DNA of 64,000 nt, taken from NCBI GenBank assembly GCA_013423385.1, contig BLZA01000032.1, positions 701,595-765,594 on the forward strand. Reading direction: 5' to 3'. Shown here piece after piece: positions 34,201-45,133 of this stretch; the stretch's first letter is position 1, and every line of letters begins with the position of its first letter. The notes beneath the pieces are model-generated. The model was not told the DNA's origin, did not search any database, and saw only the letters and a list, made by a program, of their open reading frames with translations. The translations under genes were made by a program, and so were the position numbers. The DNA comes from Naganishia liquefaciens. Its lineage: Eukaryota; Basidiomycota; Tremellomycetes; Filobasidiales; Filobasidiaceae.

Positions 34201-37200
34201 ATTGGCTGCAGCCACTAGGATATTGTTTAGTACTTCTGCAGCTTGCGTCCTGATTATGGACGGCGCTATAGAGCAATAGGCAACGTCGAGTAGGTGGTTT
34301 GTGATGTTGTTCCAAGCGAGCTCGGGATCGCCGCCAAGCAGCCTAGAGATGTTGTTCATGGCAACATTGTCCAGCATGGCGATGGCGAAAGACTTTTCGC
34401 CTGGCCGCGTCACTTGCGACATGTGAAGGCCGCTCGTCCGCCGGCGTGACGCTGAGGGTATTTGTAGATGTAGCTCCCGCAACCCTGTCCGGGGAGAAGA
34501 AGCCGCTGAAGATGCCTCTCGAGCGGGAGATGAAGCGCCTGTAGTCGTGACACTATGCGGCCCGTACGAGGGATTGACGCCTATCATATCCTCGCTGAGA
34601 CGGCACAATGCGTTTGTGAAATGCCTAAAGGCGTCGTTGTTGAAAGTGTTGGACGATCCAAATAGCTCCTGGATGTCAAGCTGAATGGCATCGATCTCGC
34701 CTTCCATGGACGAAGGCGCACGCTCTAGCTGGAACGAGCTGTTACGGCCCCTACCGGGTGACTGTGGAATAACTGGAGTCGACGAACTTGCTGTGCGTCG
34801 AGTACTGGATGTCTTTTTGCTAAGCACATAGTTGGCGTTTTGCAGGACCTCGAGCAGATCGTGCCAGCTTTCATTCAGTGTCGGGCTGCATGTACGGATG
34901 ATCTCCACGAGTGTCCGCAAGCACAAGAGGTTGCGTTCGGAGAGATTTGGCGGATGGTAGGATCCTGATGTGATACCAATCGAGCTCAAGCCAAGAGCGT
35001 CGACACCCAGAACACCCCCACTACGGGCTGCAGATGGTCCCTCAGAGTACGCCTGCATCGCTTTGACAACCGCTGCCGGCACAGCATATCGCGCGAGACT
35101 ATTCAGAAACGTATTTCGAGCTGTCGTGTGGCCTATTCTGTCTGAGGCTATGATAAGGGCCTTGAAGGTTGTCAGTAGGTGCAGGAATAGGTCGTCTGAC
35201 AAGTTGACGCCCATAAGGAACGTGAGAGCGGCAAGAAGTGCTGGCCATGCGGCTTCCATAATCGCTGTCTGGTTTCCGGTAGGAGACTGATCTGGCTTCC
35301 CGTCCTGCTCCTCCGAAAGGTCAATGACACCTTCATCTCGATGGGGTATCTGTTCAAGAAGAGGCGAAGATGTCGATGCAACTGGCAAGTGTGCAAAACT
35401 GGCCGCAATCTCCTCCAATACCTCGAGAGCAAGAAGGTAGATATATCGCTCTGGTATTGTCGGAGGTTCCGCCTTGTCATGTTGCTCCAGGCTATGTGAT
35501 GGTCAGTGCAGAATCGTACGAAAAATCACTAGACGTACCATGGTGTCTTGATTGCACACGATGAATCGAGCTTCCCCTCATCCTCATTACCGATCATGGC
35601 ATTCACGGTATTGACTCCGACACTCGCAGCGGTGGCAACCGCACTCAGTCCCATATCGAGGTATCCGGACGCGCTCTGTCTGTTCGTGCTCGCCGAATTG
35701 GCGCTCTGTCCTGCCGTATGCGGGTGCGGCGTACCGAAAACATCTGTCGAGCCTTGAGGGACGTGAAGTCCGCCAATGGTGTGATTGATGCCGAGAAGAT
35801 GAGGCTTTTCGGTGATGATTCTGTTGAGGGTGAACACGAGGTTGGTAAATATGGCGGATTTGTCGGGCGCCATGTCGTAACGTTGCCACAAGCCGAAGAG
35901 GAACGCTGGATCGTGACAGAGGCTGAAATAGTGTGAGATTGCCAATTCAACGGAGAATTCTGTGCCACCTACGCCTTGAAAACCTCCAAAGCCAATGCTC
36001 TGAACCAGATACAGCTGCCCCCGACCTTTTCCACCTGAACACCAGCAAGCACCTCGGCATCACCGGCAATCGCCCTGATCAGGAACGTCAGAAAAACTTC
36101 GCATTCATCTCGCAGATGATCGAGGAATGATCGGAGAAGAAGGAAAATGAGCCGGATTGTGCGCAGGGTCAGGGGAAAGGATGAGGATTTTTCCATTAGG
36201 TTGCGGACGAGGAGAGGACACAGGCCATTTTTGAGCAAGTCGACTAGCGGAGGATGCTGTGGGAATGGTCTCAGCTGTGAGCGTATCGATTGTCCATAGA
36301 CTTACAGCTTTCAGACACCCTTCAAAGCCTCCTAACAGACTTTCGATCAACTCTAGGCCAAACGCCTTGCCCACCCCGCTCAAATTCTTCAATAACCGAA
36401 CCTTTCCGCCTTCATTCTGGTTCGCTCCAATCGCGCCAAACAGGTTTCCAAGGCCGAGCGTCCCGGCACCCTGTGACCGCGTCAAAAGGCACAAGTCAGA
36501 GAAGAGATCGTACGCGTCTTGAAGCGCCGGCGAGAAGGTTCCTGATGGCGGTTCTGTTGGAGAATGCTGTTTGTCCTCGGCAACGACGCGTTCGAAAATG
36601 AGCATGATGGCTTGTCGCAGGGTGGCTGCTGCCGTGCTGTTCACCACTGTTGGCTTTGCCTCGTGAAGCTTGAAGCTTATGAGGAGTGCCTATCCAAACG
36701 GAGGAGAATAAGCCGTGTAACAAACGGGGATCAAACCGGCGACTTACGTTCCCGAGAACATCGCCATGAACGTCGCCACAGTAAGTGAGCACACTCAGAA
36801 TCGTCTGAAGGACCTTGAGCTGGATATCAACGCCCTGGTTGACAACCGAATCAAGGGTCACGAGGATCGCAGGAACTGCTTCCTGCAAACACAAAACATA
36901 CAATTTAGCAACCGAGAACCGAGATATCAATAAGACATAAGACGCACAGAGTCAACACCCTTCATTCCCACGAGTCTTTGCAAAGCGCCAACACATAGCC
37001 CTATCACACGGGGATTTTTCGTACGGCATCCGAGAGTTATCGGTTCCATGAGAACCGTGGCATCTGCAAATGGTCCGGATTGTTGAGTCGATAGTATGGG
37101 TCGCGGGTGAATTTACGAGCTTACCGCGTTGACTATCCCTTTGAGCTGTAGTTCCAGCTTTGAGTACCTCGAGAGCTTTTTCTGCGGCCTAATGAAGAGG

Positions 37201-37543
37201 ACGGATCGTGTTGAGAATGAAAATACCGTGACGATGATGGGCGCAAGCGAGAGGACGAGAATGATACACTCCCGTTAGCATAGATGTCTCTCATACGCAG
37301 CAAACGCTCTCGCTCTCAGCCGTTCCTTTCCCGAACATGCCCTTCCGTACCATCCGCTCCATCCCCAACAACACAGAACCAGGAACTCACCTCTCGGACT
37401 TCTGGAAACTTGCGCTTCGTCTCCGCCGCGAGCGCCTGAAGCTCGGACACCAAGAACGCACGGTCCTATCACCAGAGATCTCAGTACATCAAACACGATG
37501 AGAGACGTCTTGATCTGAATGGGCAATCTGTGAGGCTTACCAT
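31285..37543 (-). CDS. MON2: MON2, Golgi trafficking scaffold (Arf-GEF-like)
   Basis: A large HEAT-repeat protein related to the Sec7/BIG Arf-GEFs but lacking the Sec7 domain; it works at the trans-Golgi and endosome with Dopey/Neo1 in vesicle sorting. The N-terminal DCB domain starts FLVSELQALAAETKRKFPEV and continues into AAEKALEVLKAG. The HUS region is seen in LEVFKALCHDPAFLFGLWQR followed by YD. The longest exon (about 32623-35493) holds the middle HEAT array with a Ser-rich insertion, and the tail ends DAKAVAKACLKAISKDVGF at TGA 31285-31287. About fifteen exons are needed. The best start is the ATG at 37541-37543, directly followed by GTAAGC, so intron 1 separates Met1 from the next residue. 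Total length is roughly 1,650 residues, close to family size. Confidence 0.88.
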
Positions 37544-38033
37544 TTCGCTCAAAGGTGAACGATATCACGGATGATGCCAAGCCTTGCCGGTTGTGTTGTT
37601 TGGGATGCGAGGACGAGGCGGATCTCCAGAGTCTCTTACCTGCACAGCAGACGGCACATTCCTCGGGGTGGTGTATGGGTCTCGTCGTGGAGCAAGGCTT
37701 GATGAATCCATACCTCTGGTATTCTGGCCAAGAGCAACAACAGGTTCATAGACGTGTCCAGGTGACGAATAGCGATCGGACCAACGCGTATTAGTCAGCA
37801 CGAGGCATCTCGTCGGGTATATAGTCGATATCCATAGCATACACGATACAGAACATGAGAAGAAAAGGGGAATATATCCTCGCTCCATCGTAAAGACGGC
37901 GAAGCGAAGGGGTCCGGCTCTATGCTACACCGAAAAAACCACACCCAAACAACGTCCGTGCCATCTGCATCCACTGCGCAAATCCTCGCCTCATCCATCT
38001 TCCGAATCCTCGATATACGCGTTTGCGAGGCGC
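37544..38033. other. Intergenic
   Basis: Holds the MON2 5' region and the ROT1 3' end. No gene seen. Confidence 0.5.
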
Positions 38034-39257
38034 TCAGAGCACGAGTCCGACGGCACCAACGAGAAGCGTGCCGAGCGAGGCGGCGAGGAGAACCGGGAGG
38101 TCGAGAGAGACAGCCTGCGCGCCAGAGCGTTTTGTAAGGCCATCGAGGTCTCGTTTACGCGCGGCCTGGCCGGATGCCTTGTGGGGAGGAATCAACGTCA
38201 GCAGGTGATGCGAGGACAAAGCGGTGAAACTCACGTTGACGCCGGTGAGATATTGCGTTGGGAGCATGTTGGGCGGATTCGCCATAAGCCACATCGGCGG
38301 CATCTTGGCTCCGTCGAACCGGTTCAACTCCAACTTGTAGTTCCCGCGCGTCGAGTCCATGATGATCCCCCAATCGGCGTAGAGCGTCACCTGGTTGTAT
38401 TCCGTGATCAAGTTGGTGACGGCCGCGCACGGGTCTTGCACCTGGATCCGACCATCCGAGGGGAACGGGTAGAGCGTCATGGAGCCGTTGTTGTTGAGTT
38501 GGTAGGTACCGTGTTGCCAGAGGATGTAGGCAGTGATGCAGGAAGGGTTACTGGCGTTGGATGTGAAGCGGTATTGGGCTTCCTCGAAGAAACCCGTATC
38601 GGTGCTGCGGAGCGGTCAGCGAGACGTGAATAGGATGCGCGATGCAAGACTTACAAACTATAGCTGATACCCGTGGTCGCAGGGTATGTAAATGAATAGT
38701 TGGCAGGGTTGCAGAATGCCTGTATGAGAGGTGTCAGCCAATGTAAGCATCGGAACATCAAAGTCGAAATTCGCCGGAAAACAGCCCAAGTGCATGGGAG
38801 CAATCCCATGATGACACGTATCGGCTTCTCTGCTACATTGTTCCCTGTTCACCAATGATCGCCATCATCTGGATCCCCTCTACGACCGTACGAGCGATGC
38901 ACCGATCTCGCGCTTCGTGCTATTGTGCAGACATCTGCGGGAAGCTTCCGTTGAACAAAGATTGCTCTGACATCGTCGATTCCAGTATGTCCCCAACCTT
39001 CCTGGTTCCCATCATACCAGCCTCACAATGCCAGCTCTCTCATCGCACTAAGACCGGCCCTTCCTCACCCAAACAAAGGCAACGAAAAACAAAAGACTCA
39101 CCCCGCCTGTCTGCACATGCTGATTCGAACTCCACGTTCCTTCAATCGACGTAATGTTATTCGTCGAGCTGAGATCCCCCTGAGCAGATACTGTCGTCGT
39201 GGCCGCCGCGAGCAGAGCGAGCGCAGTCGTCAATGACGACGGAGAGAGGCCAAACAT
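38034..39257 (-). CDS. ROT1: ROT1, ER membrane chaperone for cell-wall biogenesis
   Basis: Four exons in phase: 39102-39257, 38655-38719, 38235-38604 and 38034-38177, for 244 residues. A signal peptide (SLTTALALLAAATTTVSA) is followed by SIEGTWSSNQHVQTGG, FCNPANYSFTYPATTGISYS, DTGFFEEAQYRFTSNASNPS and LNRFDGAKMPPMWLMANPP, all hallmark Rot1 segments with several N-glycosylation sites. The last 20 residues are hydrophobic (LLAASLGTLLVGAVGLVL), a C-terminal membrane anchor. In yeast Rot1 is an essential ER-lumenal chaperone for O-mannosylation and beta-1,6-glucan assembly. Intron 1 is 382 nt, long for this window. Confidence 0.93.
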
Positions 39258-41147
39258 TTCTTCTTTCCGTTCCGGGGCAGGGGAAACGTCAGCGGACAAA
39301 GGGCAACGGCGAGCGGCGAACGGCGAGCGAGCGGGCACAAAAAGGGCGGTCGATACGCGCGACGTTTGGCACGAATGTATCGAGTAAGCGAGTGTAGATG
39401 GGTGTCCGTGTGGTGGTGTCGATGCAGATGAACCGCTGCGAATGAACAAGGACGACGATGACCGAATCGAACGCCCTACGCTACGCGCAAAAGACGCCCA
39501 GTCACGCGGGGCGCGCCAGGGGGAATGGCTGTGTTGTTTGTGGCGGATGCAGATGGGGAATTAGGTAAGCAGCGTGACCGGGGACTTAGAGCTCGAAATA
39601 CAATACCCATTCATTGATATCTAGCTGACACAACCTACAACGACGGCATCGACCCTGGCTCGCTATAGACGGGCGGATCCATGCGTCTGGTCGCGAGCGT
39701 GTAGAGACAGAAAGCCCATTGTCTGTTACATGCTGAAAAGACAATTCATCACTGTGCTGAGTGACAGCAACATTTGAACACTGGGAATGCTGCCAGTGTC
39801 AGCAGAGGCCAAAATAGGATTCCACGATTCCTCTACTGGCCATTGTCAAATCAACGTCGCGCAGCAGAATTCCGTCTGGCTCGCTTCTTTGCACAAGATC
39901 TCGATATCGAGTGCCACTAGAATGGGACTGCATGCCTCCTCCGCCGAGGTTATACGGCTCAAAAGGACCCGATGAATGGAATTCGCTTGTTCCATTCGAT
40001 GTTCAGTGTGATCTGGCTGAGCAAACTGGAATCTGTCGGGCATGTTGGATCGCCCGTCTGGAGGACGTCTTCTAGGACACCGAGCTGGACCGCCAAATCC
40101 AAGGGTTTTGCTGTAGCATTAGGAACCTTTTTCACGAGCGCCTCAACTCGCTGCTTGCGGAGAAAATTCCGCCAGCATCAGATTGCTGCTTCCCAGCGGG
40201 GGGAACCCAGTATCTCTGCCCCGGCACCAAGCCGACCCAGTCGCAGCCCCTTGTCGGGGTTGCCAAGCCATCGGAGATGACGTTCAGGAAAAGCAGACAT
40301 TCTTGTAGTAGGCACCTGATGTCGTGGGTTCTCGTCAATTAGGCACTTCGGTTCTATACTGTTGGGACGAGATGCGTGATGAAGGCTTGAGTGTGAGAGC
40401 CTGCATGAGGAGCCCATACTCCTGTCTTTTTGTTCACTTTGGGGGCTTGTAGCCTTTGAATCGTTACTCAGCAGCTGAGTTATTGTTCGCCTTGCGAACC
40501 GATCTGGGTGCTTCTAGCATCGGTTTGACGTGCTGTACCAGTCTTGGGTGGCATACAAGAGGAAACGAATGGCATATAGCGACCTTCCGCGCGTTTCTTC
40601 TTGCAGATGTGAGGGACGTAGTTGATTGTAGGACATCGGAATGCTCAGTTAACGTGATATCCACCGAAAACTCAGTAAGTGCTTGCGTCGCGTGCTCTGA
40701 AGACCTTCGGAAAGCCCTGGAAGCAGGCTTCAACGCTTCAATTCATATAGGTTTATGGATTGGGTAGAGTGCGAACTGCGAAGCAAGAAGGTACAGCGGG
40801 GCTGTATGGCGCTACTCTTATAGCAAAGTCGCGGAGGCGATTCGCTCCTCCAGAGTTACTAAAGCTTGGACTGGAGTAAGAGGGGCACCCAGTACCAATT
40901 CTCCTTGAGACTCTGGCTTTGAAGCACCTTTGGTTACGCAACATGTAGAGCTTCGTTCAAACAGAAGACACAGCATTTTTCCTTTCTTTGCCGTCAGTCG
41001 GATATCCGGCTCCTTCCGGCTGGCTGCTTCCAGATTGACCGCTATACCTTCAAAGTGTACATATTCTGCACGAAGCCGGCCAGACCAGCTTCCTCCCGTC
41101 CTTCGATCGACCCGTACCATCCATCAAATGTCGGCCGATCCAACACC
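39258..41147. other. Gene-poor stretch flanking the paralogue island
   Basis: About 1.9 kb without an intact gene. Fragmentary open frames on the minus strand (around 40464-40733 and 40818-41120) are coding-like in places but have no recognised motif. A possible relic of the neighbouring family lies at its left end and is listed separately. Confidence 0.45.
39846..39960 (-). pseudogene. Possible relic of the 285-residue paralogue family
   Basis: One short minus-strand stretch reads ACSPILVALDIEILCKEAS, which resembles IATSLDIEILSGVKH in the broken copy at 42565-43428 and KLDVKILSANLYG in the intact copy at 44042-44902. Nothing else of the gene is recognisable around it. Weak evidence; it could be chance. 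Confidence 0.25.
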
Positions 41148-42002
41148 TCAGCACAACTCTATACTTGGGGGAGGTTGACTGAAAACCAGGCTCGTCGACA
41201 GGCTTGCAGAAATGGGTGGTGCTATGCTCATTGTGAACATCGATTTTAGGCTACGCTGTCTTGCGTTTTCCGGGTCTTCAGAGAATGTGTACGCAAGGGT
41301 ATTCGTCTCCTGAAGAGTAGAGAGTGTTTGTGTTACACCCCCTATCTGACTGGGGCTCGTTTCGTGCGAAAGGTATAAGGTCCAATTACAAGCAGGATCC
41401 CTATGTCGAGAATCCGCGGTCTTTATCGAACCAGAAACTTGTATTTCAGCGCTACCGTCTTCGTGCTTAGTGCTGCTCAGCATCTCGAGATCCAGCATCA
41501 TCGTGATATTCAGCCAGTAATGATTGCAATCCAGCAATTGGGTACGAAGCCGTTTGATGATATCGGGCGAGTCGCTCGATCTTGAAGGCCTAGGCAGTTG
41601 TTGCAGGATCAAAGTCACCATATCCACCGCCAGATTCGTGCGACGGGACACAGTGACAGGAAACAAAAAGTATCCGCTGTGCAGGAAGGCTCCTGTGATG
41701 ATCGGATCGTGTTTGACAATTCCCTCTGCTGCACCCAGTGACACAAAGCTTTCAAAAATCTCCACACCTTTCGTCCAGCACTCAATCAAGCTCAGAAAAC
41801 AACGTCTTTCCCAGTAAGTCTCGGACTCGTTATACATTGCATCGGTATATATCCATCCCAACGATAAGGTGACCTGTTGGAGACTCTTGAGGGTGCTCAG
41901 CAGCAGTCTGGCGAGCTCTTCGATCTGACTAGAGACTATCTGTTCCTCTTCTGGGCCCCGTAACTGTGACGAACGGGTCTCCGAATAGCTTCGCGAAGAC
42001 AT
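41148..42002 (-). CDS. Lineage-specific family protein, copy A (284 residues)
   Basis: Unrecognised single-exon gene with ATG at 42000-42002. It shares blocks with the two neighbours on the same strand: IECWTKGVEIFESFVS, KHDPIITGAFLHSGYFLFP, a helical IIKRLRTQLLDCNHYWLNI, LDLEMLSS, ACNWTLYLSHET and a closing PPPSIELC. Order and spacing are the same as in the copy at 44042-44902, so they are paralogues. No signal peptide or membrane segment; the CNWTLHxSHE block and the fixed C-terminal Cys are the most distinctive marks. Function unknown. Confidence 0.7.
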   Translation of the reverse strand: MSSRSYSETRSSQLRGPEEEQIVSSQIEELARLLLSTLKSLQQVTLSLGWIYTDAMYNESETYWERRCFLSLIECWTKGVEIFESFVSLGAAEGIVKHDPIITGAFLHSGYFLFPVTVSRRTNLAVDMVTLILQQLPRPSRSSDSPDIIKRLRTQLLDCNHYWLNITMMLDLEMLSSTKHEDGSAEIQVSGSIKTADSRHRDPACNWTLYLSHETSPSQIGGVTQTLSTLQETNTLAYTFSEDPENARQRSLKSMFTMSIAPPISASLSTSLVFSQPPPSIELC

Positions 42003-42564
42003 GTCTTTCTGTGATGTCGACCTCTGGTCCCAGAGTCTGTGTACAGCACTAGCGCAGCGGAATAGAACACGGGAATACTGATCTAAGCATCGATCTGCTT
42101 AATAGAGAACGATGACATCGATGACCAAGTCCTTCCTTTAGCGACTGGAATCTCGAGAACCGCTTTGTAGAAGCGAGCTCAGGATCTGTCAATAGAGCAC
42201 AATTCTCAGGTTCCCCATATAACAAAGAAAGGAGATTATTTATCAATCTATCTTTGGCGCGCTCTCCGTCACAGAAAAGCAGTTGCCTCGCTGATGATGC
42301 ACAACGCTTCGATTGAGCACTGCAACCTGCAGTGATTAAAAAGAGGAAATTTTCCCCTCGTCTCCCCAGATTGGCACGAAGATGATTATAACGATGATTT
42401 CGCTGAACATCTTATCCAATTTCCGCAAAATTTCCCTTATGGCTATAACACCCCAGAAGAAACCGTCACCGTCAGAAATACAGCAGACTATACATCAAGG
42501 AGAGCGAGGCAAAAATCTTTGGGCTATCGCAGGCTCTTGGATAAAGGAGACTCAGCTGCAGACC
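42003..42564. other. Spacer between family copies A and B
   Basis: No gene. Somewhat AT-rich compared with the rest of the window. Confidence 0.5.
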
Positions 42565-43428
42565 TCAACAAAAGTCAATTGTCGAAGGGGGTCGAACGAA
42601 GGCTAGGCTTGTTTGCAGGCTTGTGGCAGAAGGTGACGTCATGCTCACCGTGGAGATGGATGGCAAGGAAGACCTGCCGGGAGTCCCATCGCTTTCGGAG
42701 TAGGTGTATGCAACAGCAGTGGCTCTTCTGCTACGCCAAATATCGGCGCGATAGAGCCTCGCTGGGAAAGATGCAACCCCCATATGCCCGTAGAATCTTC
42801 CCTTTCCAGAGTCGCTTGTTTGTGGATGCCGCATATCTTGATCTCGGCGTTTCATAGATCATGTTTGACGCCTGACAGTATTTCAATATCCAAAGAAGTT
42901 GCGATATTCTTCCAGGTTTCTGCACAGTCATGTAGTATCGCTTCGAGCTTAGAAGGGGCGGTCAAGAGGTTAAACTGGCTGAGAGGGCAAGTGTACCAGA
43001 TGCGGGTAAACAAATCCACTTCCAGGTTCAAGGGAACGTTGCAATTATTGAAGACAGGAAACAATTCGTGGGCGGTATGTAGAAAAGCTCCCATTACGAT
43101 GGGATCGCTACCGATGATTTCTCCGTCGAAAAATATAGCTCTTGAAAACAGCAACATCGCTTGACCAGCAGTTGACGACGTTCGTCAAGCAAGGGCCTTC
43201 CCAGGAAACTGGGGATGGGTCGTCTTCTGGGTTATGTCTCAGACGTTGTAGCCTGAAGGTAACTACTTTCAGCCTCCTATCAAGTCGCTCTAGCGCTTGA
43301 ATCAGCTCGCAGACCCGCTTGTGATTCTGCCCCAAATCGGAAGGATTAGGAGTGATGCAAGTGTGATGGTCGACTCGTGGGGTGCTTGCATGCTTCGCTC
43401 GTTGGAGGAAAGGGGGTCTGACACCCAC
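42565..43428 (-). pseudogene. Lineage-specific family protein, copy B (broken)
   Basis: Aligns end to end with copies A and C but in pieces. The N-terminal part (DRRLKVVTFRLQRLR, SWEGPCLTNVVNCWSSDVAV) is in one frame. The frame then shifts at a short T run near 43135 to continue as GSDPIVMGAFLHTAHELFP and ATSLDIEILSGVKH, and a stop follows near 42855. A degraded CNWTLHxSHE-like region and an intact-looking tail (SATSLQTSLAFVRPPSTIDF plus C) lie in other frames. At least one frameshift and one stop make it a pseudogene, unless sequencing errors are to blame. Confidence 0.7.
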
Positions 43429-44041
43429 AGCGAGCTCCAGGTTAAATGAGGAACTTGCATCGTAAGGACTTCCTGCCTGTCTTCAGGAAAAGTCACTCGG
43501 CGGCGGAATTGCACCTTTGTCGGTCAGAGATTAGCAATCCTTCGACAGCCAGAGCTCAGGACTGATCAATGCATATCCAGTACGGCTGTTCGACATTGAC
43601 AAGCCATTCCATTATAGACTGCAATTTTAGATATTACAGCATAACGCCGACGATGTTGGAACGTCTCTTTGCTGCTTCAAGGGCCCACTTACGACAGTCG
43701 TGAGATGCTCCAGTCGCGTTTATGATCATTTGCAGGCGGATGGCAGGTGTAGCGAACATGTAAACTGAAATGGTTTTTCGTTCGCCAGAGTCTTTGCGGC
43801 AGATTCGCCCTAGAGGAGGGGAAGGAGCTTGGTCGAGTCGACAGCGTGTTAGGCGCGCTTGATCTCAGTTGCTGCCCGGTGAGGATCATAGGAGGAGTCT
43901 ACTATCGAACGGCTCTCTATAAAGCCTTAGCATCCCAAGAAACTCGTCATATATGTCATATAATACAAGCGAGAGAGCGTGAAAAGCGTTTTCGTTGCCT
44001 GATTACGTTTACCTCGGAAACATAAGACGCAGCTCGGAATC
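43429..44041. other. Spacer between family copies B and C
   Basis: No gene seen. It contains the presumed upstream region of copy B. Confidence 0.5.
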
Positions 44042-44902
44042 TTAGCAGAAATGGAGTGCCGGAGGCGGTACAGTCAAAGCCATGCTTGTCTCTAAGCTCT
44101 TTGAAGAGCCTGGAGCCATGCTCACAGTAAATATGGGCTCTATACCAGAGTCTGGGTGCGCATACGCAATGACGTCTGTCTCCTGTGCGGTGGAGCTTCT
44201 TTTTATGACGCCCGCGATGCAATTGAAGCTGGATTCGTGTGAGAAGTGTAACGTCCAATTGCAAGAGGGATTTCGCTCAACCTGGCTTTGAATGTCTCCG
44301 TCCGAGTGGGAACCTTCTCGTCCAGAGTTCGCTTTGAAACCAATGCGGGAAATCTGGATCTCCCCATCGGCATCACCATACAAGTTGGCACTCAATATCT
44401 TCACATCCAACTTTTCCATGATATCGAACCAGTCCCGCACGCAGTCATGCAATACACCTCGAAGCCTTATAATGGCGCTGGGGAGGTCGGCATCTGACTG
44501 CGAAGGCAAGCTCTCCAGGGTCCCAGTGATCAAATCCACTTTCAGGTCCCCCGATCCGTCGGTCGATGCAGGAAACAACATGTATGCGGTATGTAGAAAG
44601 GCTCCCATCACCATGGGGTCGTTGCTGACGATTTTCTGCACCATTTGCGGTGAAATGAAGCTCCTGAAGGATTCGACACCACTAGACCAACTTTGAATGA
44701 CTTCTGTCAAGTCAGGGCCGTCCCAGAACACTTCGTCCGATTCGGCTCCTGCAGCATTCCTCAGACTTTGTAACTTCGAGGGCACTTTCTCCAGAGCGTT
44801 GGAGACGCAGTTAAGCAACTGCGTCATTTCGCGAAGAGGGTCGTCGTTTGTTGAACGAGGAGTTTGTACAGTAGAGGCTGTCCAATGGCATCGCAGTGGC
44901 AT
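44042..44902 (-). CDS. Lineage-specific family protein, copy C (286 residues)
   Basis: Single exon with ATG at 44900-44902. Shared blocks with copies A and B: ALEKVPSKLQSLRN, FWDGPDLTEVIQSWSSGVES, NDPMVMGAFLHTAYMLFP, IIRLRGVLHDCVRDWFDI, KLDVKILSAN, SCNWTLHFSHES and the closing PPPALHFC. Length almost equals copy A. No known domain recognised; likely soluble. The conserved blocks despite many changes suggest that A and C are under selection. Confidence 0.7.
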   Translation of the reverse strand: MPLRCHWTASTVQTPRSTNDDPLREMTQLLNCVSNALEKVPSKLQSLRNAAGAESDEVFWDGPDLTEVIQSWSSGVESFRSFISPQMVQKIVSNDPMVMGAFLHTAYMLFPASTDGSGDLKVDLITGTLESLPSQSDADLPSAIIRLRGVLHDCVRDWFDIMEKLDVKILSANLYGDADGEIQISRIGFKANSGREGSHSDGDIQSQVERNPSCNWTLHFSHESSFNCIAGVIKRSSTAQETDVIAYAHPDSGIEPIFTVSMAPGSSKSLETSMALTVPPPALHFC

Positions 44903-45133
44903 GGTTTGTTCACTTTGGGTCTTGCTCTGCTCGCTCAGCGCGAGGCCAAATTGAAGGAAAGGAAACAAGAAACTCCTTGCTTATAATCAAACAACCAAGC
45001 TTGTTGGCGCACTTGATCACTTCATGATCACAAACAGGAATCCTTTGACGGCCATAAATCTGGAACGCATATATGCATATTGAGTCGCGGCTGTGCAGCA
45101 AACAGCCAATCGATCATTTGAATGCTTCGGATA

